Positions 17,749-26,877 of a stretch of 64,000 nt of DNA are shown one piece after another. Source of the stretch: Haloarcula laminariae. GTDB lineage: Archaea; Halobacteriota; Halobacteria; Halobacteriales; Haloarculaceae. A model generated the notes under the pieces. The model did no database searches. It saw only the letters and a list, made by a program, of their open reading frames with translations, and was not told where the DNA came from. The stretch is from contig NZ_JAMZFY010000002.1 in NCBI RefSeq assembly GCF_025457605.1, positions 248,001 through 312,000 of the forward strand, in the 5' to 3' direction. Within the stretch, counting starts at the first letter, position 1. Each line of letters begins with the position of its first letter. The translations under genes were made by a program, and so were the position numbers.

Positions 17749-17845
17749 AGCTGTCCGTTGGCGGCGGATAGTGATAAGCGCCGGTGGCCCGCCGGGCCGA
17801 CTCGTCCCGAGCCAGTAAAGTAGCTCCCCCGCCGTAGTGACACCC

Positions 17846-19879
17846 GTGTCGAAGCAGGCTGCGGAGGTCGAGACGCTCTTCCTTCACGAACACGGCGACG
17901 ACGTCCGTGTCGTCGCCCAGCGCGACGGCTCGCGGCTCTTTCGCGCGGTCCTCGAACTGAAGGAGACCGACGCGGGCCCCCGTCCCCGCCGGCTCCGCAT
18001 CGAGGACGGCTCCGGCGAGCAGCTGCGCTCGCCCGACCAGTTCGTGGAGCTGGCCCGCCGGGCGACCCGCATCCGCATCTCCCAGCAAACCGGTTCTATC
18101 GCCCGCGAGCGCATCAAAGAGATGCTCGACGGCTACCAGCTCGACGCGAAGGTCGTCCGGACCTGTCGGTTCTGTGCCTCGGCGGGCCGGTACTCGCCGA
18201 TTACGAGCGAGACGGCTATCGAGGCCGACGGGGAGTCGATTTGCCCCGAGTGTGCCAGCCAGGAACTCGACCGGCAGCTGGCGTTCGACGGCCAGATTAC
18301 CGGCGACGCCCGCGAGCGGCTGGAGGAGCTCCTGCTGGAGGTCCAGGACTTGGACCGCATCACGAACCTGCTGTCGGGCCAGCTCGACCCCGACCTGACG
18401 AAGTTCGACGAGATATCCGCGACGACCGAGGACGTAGAGCCCGTCCGCGTCGACTCGCTGGGGCTGCACCCGGGCATCCAGGACCACCTGGAGTCCCGGT
18501 TCGAGACGCTGTTGCCGGTCCAGAGCCTCGCGGTCGAACACGGCGCGACCGACGGCGAGGACCAGCTCGTCGTCTCGGCGACGGCCACGGGGAAGACGCT
18601 CGTCGGCGAGATGGCCGGGCTCGACAGAGTCCTCAACGGCGAGGGGAAGATGCTCTTTCTCGTCCCGCTGGTCGCGCTGGCCAACCAGAAGTACAACGAC
18701 TTCCAGGACCGCTACGGCGACATGGTCGAGGTCTCCCTGCGCGTCGGCGCGAGCCGCATCGCCGACGAGGGCGGCCGCTTCGACCCCGACGCCGACATCA
18801 TCGTCGGTACCTACGAAGGCATCGACCACGCGCTCCGGACCGGCAAGGACCTGGGCAACGTCGGCACCGTCGTCATCGACGAGGTCCACACGCTGGGGGA
18901 GGACGAGCGGGGCCACCGGCTGGACGGGTTGATTTCCAGGCTGAAGTACTACTGTGAGGAAGCACAGACCGACACCCAGTGGATTTACCTCTCGGCGACG
19001 GTCGGTAACCCCAGCCAACTGGCGAAGAAGCTCCGCGCGAAACTCATCGAGTTCGAGGAGCGCCCGGTCCCCATCGAGCGCCACGTCACCTTCGCGGACG
19101 GCCGCGAGAAGATAGAGACCGAGAAGAAGCTGGTCAAGCGGGCATTCGACTCGAAATCGAGCAAGGGGTACCGGGGCCAGACCATCATCTTCACCAACTC
19201 CCGGCGGCGCTGTCACCAGATATCCCGGAAGCTGAACTACTCCTCGGCGCCGTACCACGCCGGGCTCGACAACCGGAAGCGAAAGCGGGTCGAGAAGCAG
19301 TTCGCCGACCAGGAACTCGCCGCCGTCGTAACGACTGCCGCACTCGCGGCCGGGGTCGACTTCCCGGCCTCGCAGGTCGTCTTCGACTCGCTGGCGATGG
19401 GTATCGAGTGGCTCACCGTCCAGGAGTTCAGCCAGATGCTCGGCCGCGCCGGCCGGCCCGACTACCACGACAAGGGGACCGTCTACGTCCTGGTCGAACC
19501 GGACTGCACCTACCACAACAGCATGGAGATGACCGAGGACGAGGTGGCGTTCAAACTCTTGAAGGGGGAGATGGAGCCCGTCATCACCCGCTACGACGAG
19601 GGCGCCGCCGTCGAGGAGACGCTGGCGAACGTCACCGTGGCCGGCAAGGCGGCCAAGCGGCTCAACGACCGGATGGTCGGCGAGGTCCCCACGAAACACG
19701 CCCTGGGGAAGCTCCTCGAATACGAGTTCATCGACGGGCTGGAGCCGACGCCGCTCGGCCGGGCCGTGACCCGACACTTCCTGGCGCCCGACGAGTCGTT
19801 CCAGCTGCTCGACGGCATCCGCAAGGGGAGCGACCCCTACGACATCGTCGCGGAGATGGAGCTGCGCGACGAGCACTGA
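17846..19879 (+). CDS. DEAD/DEAH-box helicase with zinc-finger N-terminal domain
   Basis: A superfamily 2 helicase of about 677 residues. The N-terminal 200 residues are haloarchaea-specific and contain two Cys pairs (CRFC and CPEC, about 110-140), likely a zinc finger. The motor follows: VSATATGKTLVGEMAG (motif I), DEVHTLGEDERGH (motif II), YLSATVG (motif III), FTNSRRRCHQISRKL, then TTAALAAGVDFPASQVVFDS and LGRAGRPDYHDKGTVYVL (motif VI), similar to the Ski2/Hel308 group. A C-terminal winged-helix-like region ends the protein. GTG at 17846 is preferred to GTG 17837 because a TATA-like AGTAAAGT lies about 27 bp before it. Its role, RNA or DNA, is unknown. Confidence 0.85.
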   Translation: MSKQAAEVETLFLHEHGDDVRVVAQRDGSRLFRAVLELKETDAGPRPRRLRIEDGSGEQLRSPDQFVELARRATRIRISQQTGSIARERIKEMLDGYQLDAKVVRTCRFCASAGRYSPITSETAIEADGESICPECASQELDRQLAFDGQITGDARERLEELLLEVQDLDRITNLLSGQLDPDLTKFDEISATTEDVEPVRVDSLGLHPGIQDHLESRFETLLPVQSLAVEHGATDGEDQLVVSATATGKTLVGEMAGLDRVLNGEGKMLFLVPLVALANQKYNDFQDRYGDMVEVSLRVGASRIADEGGRFDPDADIIVGTYEGIDHALRTGKDLGNVGTVVIDEVHTLGEDERGHRLDGLISRLKYYCEEAQTDTQWIYLSATVGNPSQLAKKLRAKLIEFEERPVPIERHVTFADGREKIETEKKLVKRAFDSKSSKGYRGQTIIFTNSRRRCHQISRKLNYSSAPYHAGLDNRKRKRVEKQFADQELAAVVTTAALAAGVDFPASQVVFDSLAMGIEWLTVQEFSQMLGRAGRPDYHDKGTVYVLVEPDCTYHNSMEMTEDEVAFKLLKGEMEPVITRYDEGAAVEETLANVTVAGKAAKRLNDRMVGEVPTKHALGKLLEYEFIDGLEPTPLGRAVTRHFLAPDESFQLLDGIRKGSDPYDIVAEMELRDEH

Positions 19880-19888
19880 TGCGCAGGT

Positions 19889-20002
19889 CGTCGACAGTCG
19901 GCAGTGTTTAGTTACGAGATAGAGACAGCAAACAGCCAGCCGGGGCTTTCTGGCTCTTTGAGTCATTTCCTGCTAAAGTAAACACTGACCGTCGACAGTC
20001 GG
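19889..20002. mobile_element. MITE-like element: 86-bp unit with terminal inverted repeats between 13-bp direct repeats
   Basis: CGTCGACAGTCGG occurs at 19889-19901 and again at 19990-20002. Between them, 19902-19987 begins CAGTGTTTA and ends TAAACACTG; the inverted ends match at about 11 of 13 positions. Inside is a hairpin AGCCAG/CTGGCT around CGGGGCTTT. Small size, inverted ends, direct flanks and no coding capacity fit a non-autonomous mobile element, but a folded terminator region for the helicase gene is an alternative. Confidence 0.45.
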
Positions 20003-20040
20003 TCCGTACCTTCATGTGGCCCCGCAGTCTTGCGGTGTGC

Positions 20041-21579
20041 ATGGGGCTGTTCGATAGCATCCGGCGCGTGGTCGGCGGCGGAGACGACGACGCCGACGAC
20101 GCGGCGACCCAGCCTGACCTGGTCGACACGCGCGACATCGACGTCTCGGCGCTCCGCGAGCGGGCCGAGAGCGTCGCCGGCGAGGTCGGGGTACTCGACT
20201 TCTCGCTTTCCTCCCTGGCTCGGTTCGACGACGCCATCGACGAGGGCTACGACGAGGACCTGGCCACGTCAGACCGACCGGGGGCCTACGCCACCGACAC
20301 CGTCCGCTTTGGCTGTTATCTCGGCGAAGTGCTCGTCCGGGTCTACGACGGCGAGTGGACCCGCAACCCGGACTGGGGGGTCACCATCGCCGGGCCCGGC
20401 GGCACCACGACCGTCGACGTCTTCGACGTGGCGGAGCGGTCGATAACCACCGGCGCGGTGTTCGCCGCCGTGGCCGACCGGGCCGCTACCGCGGCCGGGC
20501 TCGACACAGCCGACGCCGCTCCGTCGGCCGGCGACGACGGCACGGACGCGACGCCGGCCAAGGGCGATACCGACGGCGAGCCGGCGGCTGGGGAACCGCG
20601 TGTAGACGACCGGACTGTGGACACACCGGGCGACGACACCCCGGAAGTCGGGACCCCGGACGGCGATGGACCGACGGCCGAGGCGTCCGGCAGCGACGAA
20701 CCGATTTCCGAGGCGTTCGAGGACAATGAACCGCCGGCCGACAGCCCGGACACGGGCGTCGGTCCCGACCCGGCCGAGGCCGACCCGACCCCGAGCGACG
20801 CGGCCGATGGCGACGATGCCGAGCCGCTCATCGAGGAGGCGGAACCGGGCGACACCGCGGCGGACGAGGCGACCGACACGGCGGCCGCGAACGGCGAGAC
20901 GGCGACCGGTGACGGGCCGTCCACCGCCGACGGCTCGCCGTTCGGGGACGACGCCAACTCGGGCGACGGGACCGACCGGGATACCTCGCCGTCGCTGTTT
21001 GACGACGCGGCCGCCGGGGCGGGCCCGACGGTCGACGACGCCCCATCGGCCGAGGACGGGCCATCGCTCTCCGAGGTCGACGACGCAGACCGGGACGACG
21101 GGGCGACCGCCGACGCCGACAGCGACGAGGCGACCGCCGACAGCGCCGATACGGGGCCGGCGGCCGGCGACGACCTCCGGGAGCCCTACGCCGAGGCGGC
21201 CGAGGAACTCGCCTCCTTCTGGACGGAGTACGACCTCGACTACACGCCCGAGTCCTTAGAGCGGCTCGACGCCCTGGTTAGCGCCGAGTGGGACGACGAC
21301 CGGTTCGACGACGCCGAGTTCGGCAGCGACGACTCCTTCGACGACCGCGTGTTCACGAGCGTCTCCACGGAGCTCGGCGGCTACTTCGGCGAGGTGCTCG
21401 TCCGGGAACTCGACGCCGAGTGGAGCGACGGGACGGCCACCGACGCCGTCGTCGTCGAGGGTGCCGACGGCCCGCTGGCCATCCCGGTGTTCAAGGTCGC
21501 CGGCACCTCCATCACCCAACAGCCGGTGTTCGCCCGGAGTTACGCCTCGCTGCTCTCCGACCTGGACGCCGACGGGTAG
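20041..21579 (+). CDS. Duplicated-domain protein with long acidic linker, function unknown
   Basis: A 512-residue soluble protein with extreme acidity. Residues about 30-145 and about 390-508 are copies of one domain: compare YLGEVLVRVYDGEW ... VFDVAERSITTGAVF with YFGEVLVRELDAEW ... VFKVAGTSITQQPVF. Between them lies a linker of some 235 residues made almost only of Asp, Glu, Ala, Gly, Ser, Thr and Pro, probably disordered. The N-terminus MGLFDSIRRVVGGGDDD is a short basic patch. There is no signal peptide or transmembrane segment. I do not recognise the domain; the shape suggests a tether that holds two binding modules apart. It is a single gene between the helicase and a permease; the ATG at 20041 fits the composition change. 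Confidence 0.8.
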   Translation: MGLFDSIRRVVGGGDDDADDAATQPDLVDTRDIDVSALRERAESVAGEVGVLDFSLSSLARFDDAIDEGYDEDLATSDRPGAYATDTVRFGCYLGEVLVRVYDGEWTRNPDWGVTIAGPGGTTTVDVFDVAERSITTGAVFAAVADRAATAAGLDTADAAPSAGDDGTDATPAKGDTDGEPAAGEPRVDDRTVDTPGDDTPEVGTPDGDGPTAEASGSDEPISEAFEDNEPPADSPDTGVGPDPAEADPTPSDAADGDDAEPLIEEAEPGDTAADEATDTAAANGETATGDGPSTADGSPFGDDANSGDGTDRDTSPSLFDDAAAGAGPTVDDAPSAEDGPSLSEVDDADRDDGATADADSDEATADSADTGPAAGDDLREPYAEAAEELASFWTEYDLDYTPESLERLDALVSAEWDDDRFDDAEFGSDDSFDDRVFTSVSTELGGYFGEVLVRELDAEWSDGTATDAVVVEGADGPLAIPVFKVAGTSITQQPVFARSYASLLSDLDADG

Positions 21580-21624
21580 CCGACAAACCCCACGTTTTTC
21601 CCCCAGCCTGCCGAGCCCAAACCT

Positions 21625-23511
21625 GTGTCGCTGCCACCGATTACGCCCGCGATGGCGTTCGTCTTCGCGCTGATACTCGCGGCGCTCGTGCTCTTTGCGA
21701 CCGAACTCGTTCCCGTCGACGTGACGGCTATCGCGGTGATGGTGGCGCTGCTTTCGGCCGAGCCGGTGACGGCGACGTTCGCCGACCTCGGGCTGCTCGC
21801 CGAGCCGCTCTATGTCCTCCACCAGCCCGGCGACGACATCTCCCCGCTGGCCCAGGGGCTGTCGGGGTTCGCCTCGACGGCGACGATTACGGTCCTGGCG
21901 ATGTTCATCCTCTCGGACGGCGTCCAGCGGACCGGTATCGTCCAGCTGCTGGGCGCGAAACTCGCCGCCCTGACCGGCGACAGCGAGACCAAACAGCTGG
22001 GCGCGACGGTCGGTCTCGTGGGCCCTATCTCCGGGTTCATCAACAACACCGCCGCGGTCGCCATCCTCCTCCCGATGGTGACCGACATCGCACACGAGGG
22101 GAAGACCTCCCCCTCGAAGCTCCTCCTCCCGCTCTCCTATGCCTCGATGTTCGGCGGGATGCTCACGCTCATCGGCACCTCGACGAACATCCTCGCCTCC
22201 CAGCTGTCGGCGGAGCTGCTCGACCGCCCGTTCTCCATGTTCGAGTTCACGCAGCTGGGGCTCATCGTCACCGCCGTCGGCACCGTCTACCTGCTCACGG
22301 TCGGCCGGTGGCTCGTCCCGAGCCGAATCCCGGTCCGCGAGGACCTCACCGAGGAGTTCGAGATGGCGGACTACCTCACCGAGGTGGTCGTCCGCGAGGA
22401 CTCGCCCATCGTCGGCCAGACGGTCCGGGAGGCCCTGGCCGAGACCGACCTCGACGTCGACGTAGTCCAGCTGGTCCGGGACAAACGGACCTTCCTCGAA
22501 CCGCTCGACCAGAAGACGATACGCGCCGGCGACGTCTTCGCCGTCCGAATCGACCGGGACACGCTCGTCGAACTCCTCGACCTGGACGGGCTCGACGTGA
22601 TTCCCGACGTGACCGTCGACGACGCCGAACTCGAACGGGCAAGCGACCGGCAGAACCTCATCGAACTCGTCATCGCGCCCGGCTCCGCCCTCGTCGGCGA
22701 GACGCTGGCCTCGTCGAACTTCCGCCAGCGCTACGACGCCACGGTGCTCGCGCTGCGACGCGGCCGCGAACTGTTCCGCCAGCGGATGGACCGCGTCCGG
22801 CTGAAGGTCGGGGACACGCTGTTGGTCCAGGCGACGGTGGACAGCATCGACCGCCTCGACGTGAACCGCGATTTCATCGTCGCCCAGGAGGTCGAACGCC
22901 CCGACTACCGCAAGTCGAAGATCCCCGTCGCCGTCGGCATCGTCGCCGCCGTCGTCGCCGTCGCGGCCCTGACCCAGGTCCACATCGTCGTCTCGGCGCT
23001 GGCCGGCGCGCTCGCGATGGTACTGACCGGCTGTCTCCGGCCCGGTGAACTGTACGACGCCGTCCAGTGGGACGTCATCTTCCTGCTGGCCGGGGTCATC
23101 CCGCTCGGCATCGCCTTACAGGAGACCGGCGGCGCCGACCTCATCGCCGACCTGTTCGTCCTGGCCGCACCGGGGCTGCCCGCAATCGTCGTCCTCGGGC
23201 TGATGTACGTCGTCACCGCCCTGTTGACCAACATCATCTCGAACAACGCCTCGGTCGTACTGATGATTCCCGTCGCCGTCCAGGCCGCGGGCCAACTGGA
23301 AGCCAACGCCTTCGCGTTCGTCCTCGCCGTCACCTTCGCCGCCTCGACGGCGTTCATGACGCCCGTGGGCTACCAGACCAACCTCCTGGTATACGGCCCC
23401 GGCGGCTATCGGTTCACCGACTACCTGAAGGTCGGCGCGCCGCTGCAGGCGGTCTTTGCGGTCGTGACGACGCTCGGCATCGCCTACTTCTGGGGCCTTG
23501 CCCCGGCGTGA
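21625..23511 (+). CDS. SLC13/DASS-type permease with two TrkA-C (RCK_C) domains
   Basis: A 628-residue membrane protein. About five transmembrane helices (1-230) carry the anion-transporter signature FINNTAAVAILLPM and LTLIGTSTNILAS; a cytoplasmic middle part (about 250-450) holds two TrkA-C modules (VVREDSPIVGQTVREALAE and IAPGSALVGETLASS); the second membrane half ends with TNIISNNASVVLMIP and FMTPVGYQTNLLVYGPGGY. Such proteins are sodium-coupled carriers of di- or tricarboxylates, sulfate or similar anions; the TrkA-C modules may sense a ligand. The GTG at 21625 is the only sensible start. The gene stands alone upstream of tRNA-Pro. Confidence 0.9.
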   Translation: MSLPPITPAMAFVFALILAALVLFATELVPVDVTAIAVMVALLSAEPVTATFADLGLLAEPLYVLHQPGDDISPLAQGLSGFASTATITVLAMFILSDGVQRTGIVQLLGAKLAALTGDSETKQLGATVGLVGPISGFINNTAAVAILLPMVTDIAHEGKTSPSKLLLPLSYASMFGGMLTLIGTSTNILASQLSAELLDRPFSMFEFTQLGLIVTAVGTVYLLTVGRWLVPSRIPVREDLTEEFEMADYLTEVVVREDSPIVGQTVREALAETDLDVDVVQLVRDKRTFLEPLDQKTIRAGDVFAVRIDRDTLVELLDLDGLDVIPDVTVDDAELERASDRQNLIELVIAPGSALVGETLASSNFRQRYDATVLALRRGRELFRQRMDRVRLKVGDTLLVQATVDSIDRLDVNRDFIVAQEVERPDYRKSKIPVAVGIVAAVVAVAALTQVHIVVSALAGALAMVLTGCLRPGELYDAVQWDVIFLLAGVIPLGIALQETGGADLIADLFVLAAPGLPAIVVLGLMYVVTALLTNIISNNASVVLMIPVAVQAAGQLEANAFAFVLAVTFAASTAFMTPVGYQTNLLVYGPGGYRFTDYLKVGAPLQAVFAVVTTLGIAYFWGLAPA

Positions 23512-23567
23512 CACGGCAGGGAAGGCAACGAAACCCTTTACTCGCTGACGGGCACACGTCCGAGTAC

Positions 23568-23640
23568 GGGATCGTGGGGTAGCTTGGTAACCTTCGGGCC
23601 TTGGGTGCCCGTGCCCCTAGTTCAAATCTGGGCGATCCCA
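23568..23640 (+). tRNA. tRNA-Pro (anticodon TGG)
   Basis: The 73-nt cloverleaf folds fully. The acceptor stem is GGGATCG/CGATCCC with discriminator A; the anticodon stem is CGGGC/GCCCG around the loop CTTGGGT, giving anticodon TGG at 23602-23604; the T stem CCTAG/CTGGG closes the loop TTCAAAT. A G follows the anticodon, as in tRNA-Pro. No intron is present and CCA is not encoded. Confidence 0.95.
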
Positions 23641-23766
23641 TCCACTTCTCGGAGCCACGAACAGCCGGGAGCGGTGTGGCCGGCAATCGTGTCGGAGCTG
23701 AGCGACACCGGCGCAATTGTGTTGGAATAACAACACGTTTCTACGTGCGCCCCCTCGTCGGTACCA

Positions 23767-24333
23767 ATGGTAGACGTCCTCGGCCACCTCGGAATGGCGC
23801 TGCTCTGGCTCGCACCCGTCTGGTACTTCATCGGCCACCGCCGGACCGCGGCGCTGGTCATCGGCGGCGGGTTCTGGTTCGGTATGCTCCCGGACATCGA
23901 CCTCCCGCTTTCGGCCTGGGTCGACGGGATTCACCACCACGGTGTCGTTCACACGGTGCTCGCGGTCGCGATACTCGCGGCGGTCATCGGGCCGCTGCTG
24001 GGGCTGGTGTTCGCTCGCATCGGGACCCGAACGGACTCGACGTGGTTCTACGCGCCGGCACGGGAGCGGGCAACGGCTATCGGCGTCCTCACCGTCCTGG
24101 TCACGGGGCTCGCCCACCTCTTTGCCGACATCCTGTCGGCGCCCGACGTCTCGACGCGAATCGAGCCGCTCTGGCCGGTCGTGGAGGGCCCCATCGTCAT
24201 GGTGGACGTACTCTGGTACCAGTCGTGGTGGGCGACCTGGGGGCTGTTCGTCCTCGGCGTCGCGGTCAACGGGCTGGCGTGGTACCTGACTGACGGCCGG
24301 GACGAGCCGCCGGCCGGGACGCCCGTCAAGTGA
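23767..24333 (+). CDS. YdjM-like (PF04307-type) membrane-bound metal-dependent hydrolase
   Basis: A 188-residue protein with about four or five transmembrane helices. Polar signatures are conserved in the family: GMLPDIDLPLS (Asp pair), GIHHHGVVHT (His cluster) and AHLFADILSAPDV, which probably bind a metal at the membrane surface. The family is known from bacteria (YdjM) and archaea, but its substrate is unsettled. An ATG lies at 23767 and the gene is unlinked to the tRNA. Similarity to phospholipase-C-like domains is sometimes noted, and I would not go further than membrane hydrolase. Confidence 0.72.
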   Translation: MVDVLGHLGMALLWLAPVWYFIGHRRTAALVIGGGFWFGMLPDIDLPLSAWVDGIHHHGVVHTVLAVAILAAVIGPLLGLVFARIGTRTDSTWFYAPARERATAIGVLTVLVTGLAHLFADILSAPDVSTRIEPLWPVVEGPIVMVDVLWYQSWWATWGLFVLGVAVNGLAWYLTDGRDEPPAGTPVK

Positions 24334-24469
24334 CCGCTGGCCCGCCGTAGCGGCCCATCGCTCCGAGGGTCCCACTCACATTTCGGCTCCGGAGTCGGGC
24401 CCGACACACCACTTTCACCCCGGCATACCAACCTTCTTAGGTCATCCCGCACAAACCCTGTACACTCAG

Positions 24470-26566
24470 ATGGCGACCGCCGAGAACACCGAACTCATCG
24501 ACCGTTTCGAGGAGTTCTACCGCAACTACTACCGCAACGAGATCGGTGAGCTCGCCCAGAAATACCCCAACGACCAGAAGTCGCTGTACATCGACTGGGA
24601 CGACCTCTACCGCTTCGACCCGGACCTGGCCGACGACTACCGCACGAAGCCGAGCCAGCTCCAGGAGTTCGCCGAGGAGGCGCTGCGCCTCTACGACCTG
24701 CCCGTCGACGTCTCGCTCGGGCAGGCCCACGTCCGTGTCCGAAACCTCCCCGACTCGGAGGACATCCGCGACATCCGACACGAACACCACGGCAACCTCA
24801 TCTCCGTACAGGGCATCGTCCGGAAGGCGACGGACGTGCGGCCGAAAGTGACCGAGGCGGCCTTCGAGTGCCAGCGCTGCGGGACCCTCACCCGGATTCC
24901 GCAGGCCGCCGGGGACTTCCAGGAGCCCCACGAGTGCCAGGGCTGTGAACGACAGGGCCCCTTCCGGCTCAACACCGACCAGTCGCAGTTCATCGACGCC
25001 CAGAAGATTCGGGTCCAGGAGTCGCCGGAGGGGCTGCGCGGCGGCGAGACGCCCCAGTCCATCGACATCAACGTCGAGGACGACATCACCGGCGTCGTGA
25101 CCGCGGGCGACCACGTCCGCGCGACGGGCATCCTCAAGCTCGACCAGCAGGGGTCGGACCAGGACAAGTCCCCGATGTTCGACATCTACATGGACGGCGT
25201 CAGCGTCGTCATCGAGGACGAGCAGTTCGAGGACATGGACATCACCGACGCCGACAAGAAGGAGATCGTCGAACTCTCCAACGAGTCCGACATCTACGAC
25301 CAGATGGTCGGCGCCATCGCGCCCTCCATCTACGGCTACGAGAAGGAGAAGCTCGCGATGATGCTCCAGCTCTTCTCGGGGGTGACAAAGGAGCTTCCCG
25401 ACGGCTCGCGTATCCGTGGGGACCTCCACATGTTGCTGATAGGGGACCCCGGGACCGGGAAATCGCAGATGCTGTCCTACATCGAACAGATCGCGCCCCG
25501 CTCCGTCTACACCTCGGGGAAGGGCTCTTCCAGCGCCGGGCTCACCGCGGCCGCGGTGCGCGACGACTTCGGCGACGGCCAGCAGTGGACGCTGGAGGCC
25601 GGCGCGCTGGTCCTCGCAGACCAGGGTATCGCCGCCGTCGACGAGCTGGACAAGATGAGCCCGGAGGACCGCTCGGCGATGCACGAGGCGCTCGAACAGC
25701 AGCGCATCAGCGTCTCGAAGGCGGGTATCAACGCGACGCTCAAGAGCCGCTGTTCGCTGCTGGGCGCGGCAAACCCCAAGTACGGCCGCTTCGACCAGTA
25801 CGAACCCATCGGCGAGCAGATAGACCTCGAACCCGCCCTCATCTCCCGGTTCGACCTCATCTTCACAGTGACGGACAAGCCCGACGAAGAGAAAGACCGG
25901 GACCTCGCGGAGCACATCGTCCAGACCAACTACGCCGGCGAGTTGCACACCCACCGAACGAACACCCCGACCTCGAACTACTCCGAGGAGGAGGTCGACA
26001 CCGTCACCGACGAGGTGGCCCCGACCATCGAACCGGAACTGCTGCGGAAGTACATCGCCTACTCGAAGCGCAACTGCTTCCCGACGATGACCGAGGAGGC
26101 CAAGACGCGCATCGAGGACTTCTACGTCGACCTGCGGATGAAAGGCCAGGACGAGGACGCGCCGGTGCCGGTCACCGCTCGAAAACTGGAGGCGCTCGTC
26201 CGGCTGGCCGAGGCGTCGGCCCGCATCCGCCTCTCGGACACCGTCGAGGAGTCAGACGCCGACCGCGCGGTCGACATCGCCCACTACTGCCTGAAGGAAA
26301 TCGGCGTCGACCCCGAGACCGGCGAGTTCGACGCCGACGTGGTCGAGACGGGGACCTCCAAGAGCCAGCGCGACCGCATCCAGAACATCCGCGGCATCAT
26401 CAACGACATCGAGGACGAGTACGACGAGGGCGCGCCCATCGACGTGGTCGTCGAGCGCGCCGAGGAGGTCGGCATCGACGAGTCCAAGGCCGAACACGAG
26501 ATAGAGAAGCTCAAACAGCGCGGCGAGGTGTACGAGCCCCGCACCGACCACCTCCGGACCACCTGA
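24470..26566 (+). CDS. mcm: Replicative DNA helicase MCM
   Basis: A 698-residue archaeal MCM, the hexameric motor that unwinds DNA at the replication fork. The N-terminal domain has a zinc site starting CQRCGT (Cys134/Cys137) with the second pair in ECQGC. The AAA domain has Walker A GDPGTGKS with Lys331, Walker B LADQGIAAVDELDKM, and arginine finger SRFDLIF. The C-terminal winged helix is the last 80 residues (VVERAEEVGIDESKAEHEIE). No intein is present, although inteins are common in haloarchaeal replication genes. The next gene overlaps the stop codon (ATGA), so the two are translated together. Confidence 0.97.
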   Translation: MATAENTELIDRFEEFYRNYYRNEIGELAQKYPNDQKSLYIDWDDLYRFDPDLADDYRTKPSQLQEFAEEALRLYDLPVDVSLGQAHVRVRNLPDSEDIRDIRHEHHGNLISVQGIVRKATDVRPKVTEAAFECQRCGTLTRIPQAAGDFQEPHECQGCERQGPFRLNTDQSQFIDAQKIRVQESPEGLRGGETPQSIDINVEDDITGVVTAGDHVRATGILKLDQQGSDQDKSPMFDIYMDGVSVVIEDEQFEDMDITDADKKEIVELSNESDIYDQMVGAIAPSIYGYEKEKLAMMLQLFSGVTKELPDGSRIRGDLHMLLIGDPGTGKSQMLSYIEQIAPRSVYTSGKGSSSAGLTAAAVRDDFGDGQQWTLEAGALVLADQGIAAVDELDKMSPEDRSAMHEALEQQRISVSKAGINATLKSRCSLLGAANPKYGRFDQYEPIGEQIDLEPALISRFDLIFTVTDKPDEEKDRDLAEHIVQTNYAGELHTHRTNTPTSNYSEEEVDTVTDEVAPTIEPELLRKYIAYSKRNCFPTMTEEAKTRIEDFYVDLRMKGQDEDAPVPVTARKLEALVRLAEASARIRLSDTVEESDADRAVDIAHYCLKEIGVDPETGEFDADVVETGTSKSQRDRIQNIRGIINDIEDEYDEGAPIDVVVERAEEVGIDESKAEHEIEKLKQRGEVYEPRTDHLRTT

Positions 26567-26838
26567 TGGACCGCATCAGCGCACTCCGGAACGTCGAGGA
26601 CGCGCTGGCGGCCTTCGAAGACGGCGAGTGCTCGCTGTCGGAGCTAGAGGCAGACGTTCGCGCGATTCTCAGGACCTACGCGGCCGACTTCGAGGGCGAC
26701 CTGCGGGCCTACCGGGCCAGCGACGACGGCTCGGCGGACGGGCTGGTCGTCCTCGCGCCTTCGGCGCCGGAGGCCCGCGACAGGGTCGCCGCGCTTGTCG
26801 ACGAGCCCGGCGACTTCTCCGTCTCGCCGGTCGAGTAG
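26566..26838 (+). CDS. Small protein co-transcribed with mcm, function unknown
   Basis: Starts inside the mcm stop codon (the shared A of TGATG) and encodes 90 residues: MDRISALRNVEDALAAFEDG, then SELEADVRAILRTYAADFEG and SADGLVVLAPSAPEARDRVA. It is acidic and mixed alpha/beta with no metal or nucleotide motif. Tight overlap with mcm suggests translational coupling and a role near replication. A haloarchaeal DUF number probably exists, but I cannot confirm one. It opens a block of genes of unknown function that runs to the TFB gene. Confidence 0.75.
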   Translation: MDRISALRNVEDALAAFEDGECSLSELEADVRAILRTYAADFEGDLRAYRASDDGSADGLVVLAPSAPEARDRVAALVDEPGDFSVSPVE

Positions 26839-26877
26839 GGAAAGCTGTTTTACTGCCGGACGGCGAGCCCCTATCCG

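Noticed and set aside
17234-19966. 910-codon minus-strand frame spanning the helicase and part of the protease gene
   Set aside because: It runs through two well-supported genes in other frames and lacks any motif; a shadow frame.
20343-20957. Ser/Ala-rich minus-strand frame opposite the acidic linker
   Set aside because: It mirrors the Asp/Gly/Ala codons of the linker and has no start signals.
20500-21200. CRISPR-like or tandem DNA repeat in the GACGAC-rich stretch
   Set aside because: The repeats are irregular codon-level runs for an Asp/Ala/Gly linker and have no spacers of constant size.
24470-26566. Intein in the MCM gene
   Set aside because: Haloarchaeal MCM often carries inteins, but the length (698) and uninterrupted Walker motifs show none.
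25585-26838. Frame of 417 codons through mcm
   Set aside because: Only its last 90 codons, from ATG 26566, look like a real haloarchaeal protein; the rest is Arg-rich shadow of mcm.
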